Source of the DNA: Bact-08 sp964533215
GTDB lineage: Bacteria; Bacteroidota; Bacteroidia; Bacteroidales; UBA932
DNA length: 64,000 nt
Reading direction: 5' to 3'
Assembly (NCBI GenBank): GCA_964533215.1
Contig: CAZHLJ010000001.1
Coordinates: 1,116,001 to 1,180,000, forward strand
The notes beneath the pieces are model-generated. The model did not search any database. It was not told the origin of the DNA and saw only the letters and a list, made by a program, of their open reading frames with translations. Position numbers and translations under genes: made by a program. Shown here piece by piece: positions 18,386 through 27,836 of the stretch; the first letter of the stretch is position 1, and each line of letters starts with the position of its first letter.

Positions 18386-19373
18386 TTTAAAGAAATTAAA
18401 TACATTAGGTTTGAATGCCTATTCCAGATACTTTGCTTCTCCTGCTTCTTTGGATGAGTTAAAGAGACTTCTGGAAAATCAGGAATATAAAAATATTCCA
18501 AAAATGGTAATAGGTTCCGGGTCAAATATTCTTTTCAGCAAGGATTTCGATGGGCTTATGATTCACCCCTCAATGATGGAGATAAAAATTGTAAAAGATA
18601 CTGATGAATCTGTCTATCTAAGAGCCGGCGCAGGTGTTGTATGGGATGATTTTGTAACGTATACAGTGGACAGAGGTTGGGGAGGTTTGGAAAATCTATC
18701 ATGGATTCCAGGGTGTGTAGGAGCAGCTCCTGTGCAGAATATTGGAGCTTATGGAGTTGAGGCGAAAGACTCTATCTATGAGGTGGAATTTATAGATATT
18801 GACACTTTGTGTGAAAATAGAATTAAAGGCGATGAGTGCAATTTCGGTTATAGAGACAGTATATTCAAGAGAGAGTTGAAATCAAGGGTTGTAATTACTT
18901 TTGTTACTTTCAAGCTTACAAAGTATCCGAGGATTAACAGTAACTATGCAGATGTAAGTGAGGCTCTGAAAGGATTTGAGCACCCTACATTACAAAATTT
19001 AAGAGATATAATAATAGATATCAGAAAGAGGAAATTGCCAGATCCTGCAGTTGTAGGAAACGCTGGAAGCTTCTTCAAGAATCCAGTTGTTCCTGAAGAA
19101 ATTGCCTTGTCCGTTCAAGCCGTAAATCCCACATTACGTTTGTTCCCTTCTGCTCCAGGTTTTAACAAGATTCCTGCTGCGTGGCTCATTGAGCAATGTG
19201 GTTTTAAAGGGAAAAGATTTGGGAATGTGGGAGTACACTCCAACCAACCTCTTGTCCTTCTTGCATACGAGGGCGCTAAAGGAGAAGAGCTTATTGAGCT
19301 ATCTTCCACAATATGCAGAACAGTAAAGGAGAAATTTGGTATTGATATTGAGCCGGAGGTCAATATCTTTTAG
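18363..19373 (+). CDS. murB: UDP-N-acetylenolpyruvoylglucosamine reductase
   Basis: 336 residues from ATG 18363, inside the end of the previous gene; the frame is open to 18336 but the family N-terminus (NHNLKKLNTLGL) fits 18363. FAD-binding motifs VIGSGSNILF and LSWIPGCVGAAPVQNIGAYG are clear, and GNAGSFFKNP carries the catalytic Ser. Layout is type I (E. coli-like). It reduces enolpyruvyl-UDP-GlcNAc to UDP-MurNAc. It overlaps the convergent infB end by four bases. Confidence 0.96.
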   Translation: MKIFQNHNLKKLNTLGLNAYSRYFASPASLDELKRLLENQEYKNIPKMVIGSGSNILFSKDFDGLMIHPSMMEIKIVKDTDESVYLRAGAGVVWDDFVTYTVDRGWGGLENLSWIPGCVGAAPVQNIGAYGVEAKDSIYEVEFIDIDTLCENRIKGDECNFGYRDSIFKRELKSRVVITFVTFKLTKYPRINSNYADVSEALKGFEHPTLQNLRDIIIDIRKRKLPDPAVVGNAGSFFKNPVVPEEIALSVQAVNPTLRLFPSAPGFNKIPAAWLIEQCGFKGKRFGNVGVHSNQPLVLLAYEGAKGEELIELSSTICRTVKEKFGIDIEPEVNIF

Positions 19374-22345
19374 AGCTTACGCTTAATCTCCACAATTGTA
19401 TATGCTTCCAGTATATCGCCTATTCTGATGTCGTTGTAACCATCAACATTCAGACCGCAATCGTAACCAGCAGCTACCTCTTTTACATCATCCTTGAAAC
19501 GCTTCAACGATCCTAGTGTTCCGGAATATATAACTATACCATCGCGTATGATGCGGACCTTGGCATTTCTTACAAGCTTGCCCTCCTTTACCATACATCC
19601 GGCAATTGTTCCAACCTTGGATATCTTGAAGCTTTCACGAACCTCTGCTGTTGCAGTGATCTCTTCCTTCTCTTCAGGTGCGAGCATTCCCTCTATACCA
19701 CTTCTTACTTCGTTGATTGCATCGTATATTACAGAATAGAGACGGATTTCGATCTCTTCCTTATCTGCAAGTTTGCGGGCATTTGAAGACGGCCTTACCT
19801 GGAATCCGATGATAATGGCATTTGATGCAGCCGCCAAAAGTACATCGCTTTCCGAAATAGCACCTACAGCCTTGTGTATTACATTTACGTGAATTTCCTC
19901 TGTAGAAAGCTTGATCAGTGAATCTGAAAGCGCCTCAATTGATCCATCCACGTCACCTTTGACAATGACATTAAGTTCCTGGAAGTTTCCAATGGCAATA
20001 CGACGGCCAATCTCTTCCAAAGTAATGTGTTTCTGGGTTTTGAGACCTTGTATTCTAAGGAGCTGTTCGCGTTTGTTTGCTAGATCACGAGCCTCTTTTT
20101 CATCGGCCATTACATTGAATACTTCACCTGCTGCAGGAGCACCGTTAAGTCCAAGAATTGATGCAGGAGTGGAAGGACCAGCTTCTGATATCTTCTGCCC
20201 TCTCTCATTGAACATAGCTTTAACTCTTCCTGTATGGCTTCCACTTAAAATTATATCTCCTGTTTTCAGAGTACCTGCATGCACAAGAATAGTGGCAAGG
20301 TAGCCCCTTCCTTTATCCAAAGATGACTCAATGATAGTTCCGTTAGCTCTTTTATTTGGATTAGCTTTAAGATCGAGAAGTTCAGCTTCAAGTAGAATCT
20401 TCTCAAGAAGTTTGTCAACGTTCAATCCTTTTTTTGCAGAAATTTCCTGACACTGATATTTACCACCCCAGTCTTCAACCAAGAGGTTCATTGTAGCAAG
20501 TTGTTCACGGATTTTTTCTCCGCTTGCTCCAGGCTTGTCAATCTTGTTGATGGCAAAAATCATTGGAACACCAGCTGCCTGAGCGTGGTTGATAGCCTCT
20601 TTTGTCTGAGGCATTACGGCATCGTCTGCCGCAATTATTATAATTACAATGTCTGTAACCTTTGCTCCACGGGCACGCATCGCAGTAAAGGCTTCATGGC
20701 CTGGAGTATCCAGAAATGTTATTCTCTGGCCACTAGGAAGTTTGACATTATATGCGCCTATATGCTGTGTAATTCCTCCGGCCTCACCGGCAATTACGTT
20801 GGCTTTTCTGATGTAGTCAAGAAGTGATGTCTTACCATGGTCTACGTGACCCATAACTGTAACAATAGGTGGGCGAGGAAGAAGATCTTCTTCGGTGTCA
20901 ACTTCGTCATGTATTGCATCTTGTATATCTGCTGTGACAAATTCTACAGTATAGCCAAATTCTTCTGCAACCAAAACCATTGCCTCAGCATCAAGTCTCT
21001 GGTTTATTGAAACCATAAGGCCTAAGTTCATGCAGGCTTCAATAACCTTGGTGACAGTGACATCCATCATTACAGAAAGATCGTTGACCGTTACAAACTC
21101 AGTAACTTTAAGAATGCTGCTTGTTGTCTCTTGCAACTCCTGTTCTTCAATCATTTTCTGGCTGGCTAGATCTCTCTTGTCTCTACGATATTTTGAGCCC
21201 TTTGTCTTGCCTTTTCCCTCAACCATTTTTGCATAGGTCTCTTTTATCTGTTTTTGAACAGCATCTTCATCGACCTCGCTTCTTACTGGTTTAAACCTTT
21301 CCTTCAAGCTCTTTGTATTGCTTGGCCTGCTCGGAACAGCTCCAGGTCTGGCAGGAGCAGCATTTCTGTTAGGATTGTTACTGCGGTTCTGATCTCCGTG
21401 TCCCTCTTTGGTAACATCTATCTTCTCCTTGTGGTTCTTATGAATTCTCTCTCTCTTCCCTTTATTGATTGAAAGAGAGTTGCTCGCTTTCTGCTCTGGT
21501 TTCTTCTTTTCAAATTGAGAAAGATCCATTGTACCGCTGATCTTTGGACCGGTCAGCTTTTCGAATTTGGTTTCGATATGCTCAATTACCTGTGGTGTTT
21601 CTGGTTGGGGTATTTCAACCTTTTTCTGCATATCCTTGGGTTTAATAAGCTCTTTTTTCACTACCGGTTCAACGATTTTTTGTTCTTCAACAGGTTTATG
21701 TAAATCTGCAGGATCAGGGTTTTTAATAGATTCCCTGATCTGTTCAGCAGGTTTTGGAAGCTCTGCTGCTACAGGCTGTTCTTTTGGTTTTGGTTGTTCT
21801 ATTGGGTTGGACATTTCCTCAGGTTTTGGCTGTTCAACTGGCTTGGGTTGTTCTATAGGCTTTGGCTGCTCTATAGGTTTGACCGGTTCAACAGGTTTTG
21901 GCAGCTCAACAGGTTTTGGTTGTTCAACCGGCTCTGTATGCACAGCCGAAGGAACCTGTGGTGCAGGCTTTGGCTGTTCGACTGGTCTGTTGTAACTGTC
22001 GAGGTCCATTTTTCCTACGATTTTTGGAGTGGGAGATTCTGCAATTGTAGTTTTAATGAAAACCTCTTTGACAGGAACGTAGTCATCTTCTTCATCTGAT
22101 TTTGAAGCATCGGCCTTTTCTGTAATATCTTTTACCTTTATTGCAACCTTTTTTGATTGCTCCTTAATCAGTTGCTCTTTGCCAAATTCTTTTTGGATAA
22201 GAGTATAGATTTCAGGAGTGAGTTTGGTTGCCGGTGAGGCTTCAATCTCAATTTTTTTACCTTTAAGAAAATCAATAAGGGTACCCATTCCAATATTGAA
22301 ATCCTTTAAAACTCTGTTAACTCTGATGTTTTCGTTTGCTGTCAT
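19370..22345 (-). CDS. infB: Translation initiation factor IF-2
   Basis: 991 residues. The N-terminal IF2_N helix is at about 5-55. A long low-complexity stretch (about 105-225) is built from PKPVEQPKP-like repeats. A second IF2_N follows near 410-460. The GTPase domain has GHVDHGKTS near residue 500 and INKIDKPGAS, then domains II, III and the C-terminal fMet-tRNA-binding domain. It is third in rimP-nusA-infB. Unusually for this phylum a GGGAGG Shine-Dalgarno-like site lies just upstream of its ATG. Confidence 0.97.
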   Translation of the reverse strand: MTANENIRVNRVLKDFNIGMGTLIDFLKGKKIEIEASPATKLTPEIYTLIQKEFGKEQLIKEQSKKVAIKVKDITEKADASKSDEEDDYVPVKEVFIKTTIAESPTPKIVGKMDLDSYNRPVEQPKPAPQVPSAVHTEPVEQPKPVELPKPVEPVKPIEQPKPIEQPKPVEQPKPEEMSNPIEQPKPKEQPVAAELPKPAEQIRESIKNPDPADLHKPVEEQKIVEPVVKKELIKPKDMQKKVEIPQPETPQVIEHIETKFEKLTGPKISGTMDLSQFEKKKPEQKASNSLSINKGKRERIHKNHKEKIDVTKEGHGDQNRSNNPNRNAAPARPGAVPSRPSNTKSLKERFKPVRSEVDEDAVQKQIKETYAKMVEGKGKTKGSKYRRDKRDLASQKMIEEQELQETTSSILKVTEFVTVNDLSVMMDVTVTKVIEACMNLGLMVSINQRLDAEAMVLVAEEFGYTVEFVTADIQDAIHDEVDTEEDLLPRPPIVTVMGHVDHGKTSLLDYIRKANVIAGEAGGITQHIGAYNVKLPSGQRITFLDTPGHEAFTAMRARGAKVTDIVIIIIAADDAVMPQTKEAINHAQAAGVPMIFAINKIDKPGASGEKIREQLATMNLLVEDWGGKYQCQEISAKKGLNVDKLLEKILLEAELLDLKANPNKRANGTIIESSLDKGRGYLATILVHAGTLKTGDIILSGSHTGRVKAMFNERGQKISEAGPSTPASILGLNGAPAAGEVFNVMADEKEARDLANKREQLLRIQGLKTQKHITLEEIGRRIAIGNFQELNVIVKGDVDGSIEALSDSLIKLSTEEIHVNVIHKAVGAISESDVLLAAASNAIIIGFQVRPSSNARKLADKEEIEIRLYSVIYDAINEVRSGIEGMLAPEEKEEITATAEVRESFKISKVGTIAGCMVKEGKLVRNAKVRIIRDGIVIYSGTLGSLKRFKDDVKEVAAGYDCGLNVDGYNDIRIGDILEAYTIVEIKRKL

Positions 22346-22365
22346 ATATATCCTCCCAATTTTAA

Positions 22366-23595
22366 CTATTCGAATTCTGAACGCAGGATTTTCTGTATTT
22401 CCATTACTGTCTCCTCCTCAAGGTCTGCTCTTCTTACAATCTCAGAAACAGGCAAGGCCAGAACACTCTTTGCTGTATCACAACCTATAGATTTTAATGC
22501 AGCTATCACCCAATCTTCAATTTCATCACTGAACTCAGTAAGAAGCACATCTTCCTCATCCTCTTCAATATCCCTGAATACATCAATCTCCATTCCTACA
22601 AGCATTCCGGCAAGTTTAATGTTGCTTCCACCTTTTCCGATTGCAAGGGATACGTCATTAGGCTTAAGATATACTCCTACACGTTTTTCAGCCTCATTAA
22701 TCTTGATAGCAGAAACCTTAGCAGGACTCAACGCTCTCTGAATAAGAAGCTGCATGTTTGAAGTCCAGTTTATTATATCAATATTCTCATTTCTAAGTTC
22801 TCTTACAATGCCATGGATTCTTGATCCTTTAACACCCACACATGCTCCGACAGGATCAATCCTTTCGTCATATGATTCTACGGCAACTTTAGCCCTTTCA
22901 CCAGGCATACGCACTATCTTCTTGATTGTTATAAGACCGTCAAAGATCTCAGGAACCTCCTGCTCAAACAATCTTTCAAGGAATACTGCAGCGGTTCTCG
23001 ACAATATAATCACAGGATTATTGTTCTTCATGTCTACCCTGGAAACGACAGCACGGACAGAATCTCCTTTTCTAAAGAAATCAGAAGGAATCTGTTCTGT
23101 CTTTGGAAGCAGCAATTCGTTACCCTCCTCATCCATGACCAAGACCTCTTTCTTCCATACCTGATAGACCTCTCCAACGATGATTTCTCCGATACGGTCT
23201 TTGTATTTGTTGTAAAGGTTTGCTTTTTCAATATCCATTATTCTTCCGGAAAGGTTCTGACGGAGATTGAGAATGCCCCTTCTACCAAAACTTGCAAGCT
23301 TTACCTCCTCAGTATATTGCTCTCCGATTTCATAAGAATTGTCAATTTTAGACACCTCTTCAAGAGAAATCTGAGTGTTAGGATCTTCCACCGACTCCAC
23401 AACTTCACGGTTTCTCCATATTTCGAAGTCGCCTTTGTCTATGTTTATAATAATGTCGAAGTTGTCTGCCGTACCATACATTTTAATCAGTTGGTTACGG
23501 AAAATATCCTCCAGAACGCTCATCATTGTCGGACGGTCAATGTTTTTTAGTTCCTTGAATTCAGCAAATGTGCTAATTAAATTTAACCCTTCCAT
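22366..23595 (-). CDS. nusA: Transcription termination/antitermination factor NusA
   Basis: 409 residues: an N-terminal RNA-polymerase-binding domain (about 1-125), S1 domain (about 130-200, GEIIVGEVYQV), and two KH domains (about 225-345, with VKGSRIHGIVREL and IGKGGSNIKLAG). A short helix-hairpin-helix-like tail follows. It lacks the acidic repeat domains of E. coli NusA, as expected for this phylum. It lies between rimP and infB with gaps of 21 and 20 bases. Confidence 0.96.
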   Translation of the reverse strand: MEGLNLISTFAEFKELKNIDRPTMMSVLEDIFRNQLIKMYGTADNFDIIINIDKGDFEIWRNREVVESVEDPNTQISLEEVSKIDNSYEIGEQYTEEVKLASFGRRGILNLRQNLSGRIMDIEKANLYNKYKDRIGEIIVGEVYQVWKKEVLVMDEEGNELLLPKTEQIPSDFFRKGDSVRAVVSRVDMKNNNPVIILSRTAAVFLERLFEQEVPEIFDGLITIKKIVRMPGERAKVAVESYDERIDPVGACVGVKGSRIHGIVRELRNENIDIINWTSNMQLLIQRALSPAKVSAIKINEAEKRVGVYLKPNDVSLAIGKGGSNIKLAGMLVGMEIDVFRDIEEDEEDVLLTEFSDEIEDWVIAALKSIGCDTAKSVLALPVSEIVRRADLEEETVMEIQKILRSEFE

Positions 23596-23616
23596 ATAGG
23601 TAAATTGCTTTAAATA

Positions 23617-24084
23617 TTATCTAAAATTTATAAATGGCTTTGTATGTTTTATTTCGCTAAAGCTGTACACTTCATTTTTCTCAACCCGCTCACGCTTCTT
23701 CTTTCCTTCAACTTTTTCCAGCTTTGTATAATTCAGTTTGATTTTATCCTCAGCTGCTTCTGACAATATACCAGTCAGCTTTGTTCCATTCTTAAGCAGT
23801 ACCTCAACCTCTTTTCCTAAAAATTTGAGGTATTGCCTGAATACCTTGAAAGGTTGATCCAGACCGGCTGAGGTGACAGTAAGGGAAAAATCTTCAGAAT
23901 CCCTGTCCAGACCCTCTTCAACAATCCTGCTGACAGCTACACAATTGCTGATGTCAACATTGTCAGAAGATTCTATTGTAATTTCAATGTCATTGTCGGG
24001 ACTGATTGTAACATCAACCAAAAACAGAGAGTTGTCATTAAGATAGTTCTCTATAATATTTGCGATTGTCTCTTTTTGTATCAT
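23617..24084 (-). CDS. rimP: Ribosome maturation factor RimP
   Basis: 155 residues from ATG 24084; the frame is open to 24147 but that would precede the likely transcription start. Features: LFLVDVTISPDNDIEITI (N-terminal alpha/beta domain), then LTVTSAGLDQPFK with a GLDQP in place of the usual GLDRP, and a C-terminal SH3-like domain. It assists 30S assembly. It is first gene of the rimP-nusA-infB operon. Confidence 0.94.
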   Translation of the reverse strand: MIQKETIANIIENYLNDNSLFLVDVTISPDNDIEITIESSDNVDISNCVAVSRIVEEGLDRDSEDFSLTVTSAGLDQPFKVFRQYLKFLGKEVEVLLKNGTKLTGILSEAAEDKIKLNYTKLEKVEGKKKRERVEKNEVYSFSEIKHTKPFINFR

Positions 24085-24101
24085 TGTTGTATTTATAAAA
24101 T

Positions 24102-24121
24102 AAGGGGACTGCCGTCCCCTT
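24102..24121 (-). promoter_or_regulatory. Perfect hairpin in the rimP-nusA-infB leader
   Basis: An 8-bp perfect stem AAGGGGAC/GTCCCCTT with a 4-base loop lies in the leader between the inferred start of transcription (near 24138) and the rimP ATG. On the transcribed strand it is followed by ATTTTAT, so it could act as a weak attenuator, an RNA stabiliser or a protein-binding site. Confidence 0.5.
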
Positions 24122-24144
24122 AAATCTTTTGCCCTAAACCGAGG

Positions 24145-24176
24145 CAAAGGTAGATATTATATATATTATATCAAAA
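24145..24176 (-). promoter_or_regulatory. Promoter of rimP-nusA-infB
   Basis: On the reverse strand TTTTG (24172-24176), 19 bases, then TACCTTTG (24145-24152) followed by C. This is a full match to the Bacteroides -33/-7 consensus and spacing. Confidence 0.75.
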
Positions 24177-24203
24177 TATTTTAATATTTTATAACTTTAC
24201 ATT

Positions 24204-25439
24204 ATGATTGGAAATTTTAAAATAATCAATGATCCTGTTCATGGTTTTATAAACATCCCTTACGGATTAATTCTTGAAATCATTGAACATCCATATTTTC
24301 AAAGACTTAGAGATATTAAGCAGCTGGGTCTTACTAATCTGGTCTATCCTGGGGCCACTCATTCAAGATTATTACATGCTTTGGGTGCGATGCATCTTAT
24401 GAAGGAGGCAATTAATAGTCTAAGGGCAAAGGGTGTAATTATAACTGCAGCAGAAGAGGAAGCGTCACTCTCTGCTATACTTCTCCACGACATCGGACAC
24501 GGACCTTTCAGCCATGCGTTGGAAAACAATATTATCAGAGGCGTTTCCCATGAAGAGATCTCACTGGCTCTTATGAGGACTATAAATGATGAAAAGGGTG
24601 GCAGGCTTGATATGGCTTTGGAGATATTTGAAGATAAGTATCCGAAACACTTTTTGCATCAGCTCGTTTCCAGTCAGCTTGATGTTGACAGACTTGATTA
24701 TCTCAAGAGAGACAGTTTTTTCTCTGGGGTTGCTGAAGGGATGATCGGCTTGGAGAGGATTATAAAGATGATGTATGTACATGACAACTCTCTGGTTGTT
24801 GAGCAGAAGGGTATTTACTCTATTGAAAAATTCCTGATCTCCAGAAGACTTATGTATTGGCAGGTCTATCTTCATAAAACAGTCATTGCTGCAGAGCAGG
24901 TGCTGATCCAGATTTTGAGAAGAGCAAGGTTGTTGGCTGTCGAGTCTGTTGCTTTGCCTGGTTCTCCTGCAATCATTTTTTTTCTTAAAAATAGTTTCTC
25001 TCCAGAAGAACTTAGCAGGAAGGATATCTTAGATAAGTTCACATTACTGGATGACACTGACCTTATGTCTGCTATCAAGCAATGGCAGTTTTCTGACGAT
25101 AAGGTTTTGTCATACTTATGTAAAATGTTAACAGCTAGAAATTTGCCTAAAATTATGCTTTCATCGGCACCTATTGATGAAGCTCTTGTAAATAATGTAA
25201 AGGAAAATCTGATAGGAATGGAAATATTTAATCCTCGGGATATAGATTATTTTGTTCAAACTGGAGAGGTTGTAAACAGTGGGTATGATTCTCATGAAGA
25301 GGATATAATGATCCTTTCTAAAGATGGAAGCTTGCAAAATGTGTATGACATATCTGATATGCTATCTGCCAAAGCTTTTTCCCAAATCACAAAAAAGTAT
25401 TTCCTTTGCACTTCGAAAATATATAAACATGGAAGTTAA
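24204..25439 (+). CDS. HD-domain phosphohydrolase (SAMHD1/dGTPase-like)
   Basis: 411 residues. It opens with KIINDPVHGFINIPYGL and has HD-domain metal ligands H...HD...D: ATHSRLLHALGAMHL, ILLHDIGHGPFSHALE (near residue 95-110) and SSQLDVDRLDYLKRDS. This is the layout of HD phosphohydrolases that include dNTP triphosphohydrolases; the substrate is not provable here. Its last 11 bases overlap lpxD. Confidence 0.88.
   Translation: MIGNFKIINDPVHGFINIPYGLILEIIEHPYFQRLRDIKQLGLTNLVYPGATHSRLLHALGAMHLMKEAINSLRAKGVIITAAEEEASLSAILLHDIGHGPFSHALENNIIRGVSHEEISLALMRTINDEKGGRLDMALEIFEDKYPKHFLHQLVSSQLDVDRLDYLKRDSFFSGVAEGMIGLERIIKMMYVHDNSLVVEQKGIYSIEKFLISRRLMYWQVYLHKTVIAAEQVLIQILRRARLLAVESVALPGSPAIIFFLKNSFSPEELSRKDILDKFTLLDDTDLMSAIKQWQFSDDKVLSYLCKMLTARNLPKIMLSSAPIDEALVNNVKENLIGMEIFNPRDIDYFVQTGEVVNSGYDSHEEDIMILSKDGSLQNVYDISDMLSAKAFSQITKKYFLCTSKIYKHGS
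25401..25408 (+). promoter_or_regulatory. Possible internal promoter of the lpx operon
   Basis: TTCCTTTG followed by C differs from TAnnTTTG at one base and lies 20 bases before the lpxD ATG, inside the HD gene. Confidence 0.35.
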
Positions 25440-26421
25440 AGCACAGACTATTGCGGATTTATTAAATGGAGAGATAATCGGAGACCCGGAGACGATTGTA
25501 AGTTCAATAGCAAAAATTGAACAAGGCAAGAAAGGATCCCTCTGTTTCTTTGCAAATGCCCAATACGAAAAATATCTATATAACACAAAAGCGACTATTG
25601 TTCTTATTAACAAAGACTTTGTCCCATCAGCAAAAATTCCGGCTCCTTGCATCATCAAAGTTGACAATGCATATAAGGCTATGCCTTCACTGCTTGATAT
25701 GTTCAACACGATAAAGGCCAAAAATAAAAGGGGAAGAGGATTTTTTACAAAAATTTCCTGGACTGCGAAGATTGGAAAGGAGGCATATGTAGGGTCCCAC
25801 TCATACGTTGGCAAATATGTTGTAATAGGTAACGGATCACAAGTTTACCCTCACTCATATATCGGTGACTATGTTACAATTGGAGATAATACAATAATAT
25901 ATCCCGGAGTTAAGATTTATGCTGCATGCAAGATAGGCTCTAACTGTATTATTCATGCAAATGTTGTAATCGGTGCAGATGGTTTTGGCTTTGCCCATAA
26001 TGCAGACGGCTCATATACTAAGGTGCCTCAGATTGGAAACGTTGTAATTGAAGATGATTGTGAAATTGGTGCAAATACAACAATAGACAGAGCCACAATG
26101 GGGTCAACTATGATTCATAAAGGCGTCAAATTGGATAACTTGATTCAGATTGCTCATAATGTTGAGGTTGGTGAGAATACGGTCATGGCGGCACAGGTTG
26201 GAGTTGCCGGTTCCTCTAAGATTGGCAAAAATTGTGTCATAGGAGGACAAGTAGGCATAGGAGATCATGTAGACATAGCTGATGGTACTATGATTGTCTC
26301 CCAAGCTGGTGTCATGAGCAGTGTCAAAGAGAAAGGAAAAGTAATTGCGGGGAGTCCTGCCATAGATTATAAAGATTATTTAAAGTCTTATGCCATCTTC
26401 AGAAGGTTGCACAAACAATAG
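25429..26421 (+). CDS. lpxD: UDP-3-O-acylglucosamine N-acyltransferase
   Basis: 330 residues from ATG 25429; an upstream in-frame start (25324) is inside the HD gene and gives no family similarity. The N-terminal uridine-binding domain (about 1-100: KIEQGKKGSLCFFANAQYE) precedes a left-handed beta helix of hexapeptide repeats and a C-terminal helix. NVVIGADGFGFAHNADG contains the catalytic His region. It adds the second acyl chain in lipid A synthesis. It heads lpxD, lpxC-fabZ, lpxA. Confidence 0.96.
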   Translation: MEVKAQTIADLLNGEIIGDPETIVSSIAKIEQGKKGSLCFFANAQYEKYLYNTKATIVLINKDFVPSAKIPAPCIIKVDNAYKAMPSLLDMFNTIKAKNKRGRGFFTKISWTAKIGKEAYVGSHSYVGKYVVIGNGSQVYPHSYIGDYVTIGDNTIIYPGVKIYAACKIGSNCIIHANVVIGADGFGFAHNADGSYTKVPQIGNVVIEDDCEIGANTTIDRATMGSTMIHKGVKLDNLIQIAHNVEVGENTVMAAQVGVAGSSKIGKNCVIGGQVGIGDHVDIADGTMIVSQAGVMSSVKEKGKVIAGSPAIDYKDYLKSYAIFRRLHKQ

Positions 26422-26426
26422 GATAA

Positions 26427-27815
26427 ATGGTGGTAAAACAGAAAACAATAAAAAAAACTCTTAAATTTTCAGGAAAAGGACTTCACACCGGCAGACGAGT
26501 AACAATGGAAGTATTGCCTGCGCCGGAAAATCATGGTATAAAATTTCAAAGGACAGATCTTGAGGGGAAACCTCTTGTTGAAGCTTTGGCAGACCATGTT
26601 TCTACAACGCAAAGAGGTACTACGTTGCAAAAAGGAGATGTCTCTGTATCAACGGTAGAACATATTCTTTCTGCTCTTTACGGTTTAGGAGTGGATAATT
26701 CCCTAATTAAAATAGATGGGCCCGAGGTTCCTATTCTGGATGGAAGTGCTATCCTGTTTGCTCGTGAGATATCTGAATCAGGGTTAACAGAACAGAATGC
26801 GGACAAAAGATATTTCGTTCCCAGGGAAAAGATATATTATAAGGATGAAGAGAGTGGTGCAGAAATAACAGTTATTCCGGATGATACCTTCTCCATTGAT
26901 CTGACTATTGATTTTAATTCCGAGGTTATAGGAAACCAGTCTGCGGAATTAAATTGCAAATCAGATTATACTAAGGATATAGCTCCGGCCAGAACGTTCG
27001 TCTTTTTGCACGATGTGATGCCACTTATTAAAAAAGGGCTGATAAAAGGCGGTGACCTTAAGAACGCAATAGTCATCGTAGAGAAACAAATACCAGAGGA
27101 AGATATCGAGACACTTTCGCGAGAGTTTGATATCCCAAAGGAGAAATGTCTTAAAACTGGTTATCTTAATAATGATTTGAGATATATTAACGAATGTGCA
27201 AGACACAAGCTGCTTGATGTAATTGGTGATTTTTCGCTTGTGGGTTTTCCTATGAAAGTGAAAATAATTGCCAATAAATCAGGACATAAAATAAATACTA
27301 TAGTTGCAAAAATTATTAGAAAAGAAGCGATGGAAAGTTTAAACAATGAAATCCCAAAATTTGATCCGAACAAGGAGCCTTTGATAGATATCAATGGAAT
27401 TAAAAAGTTATTACCTCACAGGCCTCCGTTTTTAATGGTAGACAGAATTACAGAGATGACTCCGGAATATGTCGTTGGTATAAAGAATATTGGAGTGAAT
27501 GAAGGATATTTCATAGGTCATTTCCCTGATGAACCTGTAATGCCTGGCGTATTGATTGTTGAAGCTATGGGCCAGGTAGGAGGTATTCTGGTTCTTTCCG
27601 GGCTGGATGAGCCTGAAAAATATTCAACTTATTTCGCAAAATTTGACAATGTCAGATTCAAACGTAAAGTTGTTCCCGGCGATACTCTAGTTATAAAAGT
27701 CTATTTTACAGCATCTATAAGACGATCTATCGTATGTATGAGAGGTGAGGCTTATATTGGTGATACACTTGCATGTCAGGGAGATATGGTAGCACAAGTG
27801 ATAAAGAATAAATAG
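26427..27815 (+). CDS. lpxC-fabZ: Bifunctional LpxC deacetylase / FabZ dehydratase
   Basis: 462 residues. Residues about 1-305 are LpxC: SGKGLHTGRRVTMEV, zinc His79 in VEHILSALYGLGVDN, and the second zinc site in ARHKLLDVIGD. Residues about 320-462 are FabZ: LLPHRPPFLMVDRI, catalytic His in GHFPDEPVMPG and Glu in VEAMGQ. The N-half deacetylates UDP-3-O-acyl-GlcNAc and the C-half dehydrates 3-hydroxyacyl-ACP. The fusion is characteristic of Bacteroidota and puts lipid A commitment and fatty acid elongation on one chain. Confidence 0.97.
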   Translation: MVVKQKTIKKTLKFSGKGLHTGRRVTMEVLPAPENHGIKFQRTDLEGKPLVEALADHVSTTQRGTTLQKGDVSVSTVEHILSALYGLGVDNSLIKIDGPEVPILDGSAILFAREISESGLTEQNADKRYFVPREKIYYKDEESGAEITVIPDDTFSIDLTIDFNSEVIGNQSAELNCKSDYTKDIAPARTFVFLHDVMPLIKKGLIKGGDLKNAIVIVEKQIPEEDIETLSREFDIPKEKCLKTGYLNNDLRYINECARHKLLDVIGDFSLVGFPMKVKIIANKSGHKINTIVAKIIRKEAMESLNNEIPKFDPNKEPLIDINGIKKLLPHRPPFLMVDRITEMTPEYVVGIKNIGVNEGYFIGHFPDEPVMPGVLIVEAMGQVGGILVLSGLDEPEKYSTYFAKFDNVRFKRKVVPGDTLVIKVYFTASIRRSIVCMRGEAYIGDTLACQGDMVAQVIKNK

Positions 27816-27836
27816 GTACAAGTAATATTTTTAATT

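Noticed and set aside
21567..21995. Long forward-strand frame rich in Gly/Ser/Phe over infB
   Set aside because: It is the antisense reading of the PKP/E repeat in IF-2; periodic DNA keeps several frames open. No promoter or family similarity.
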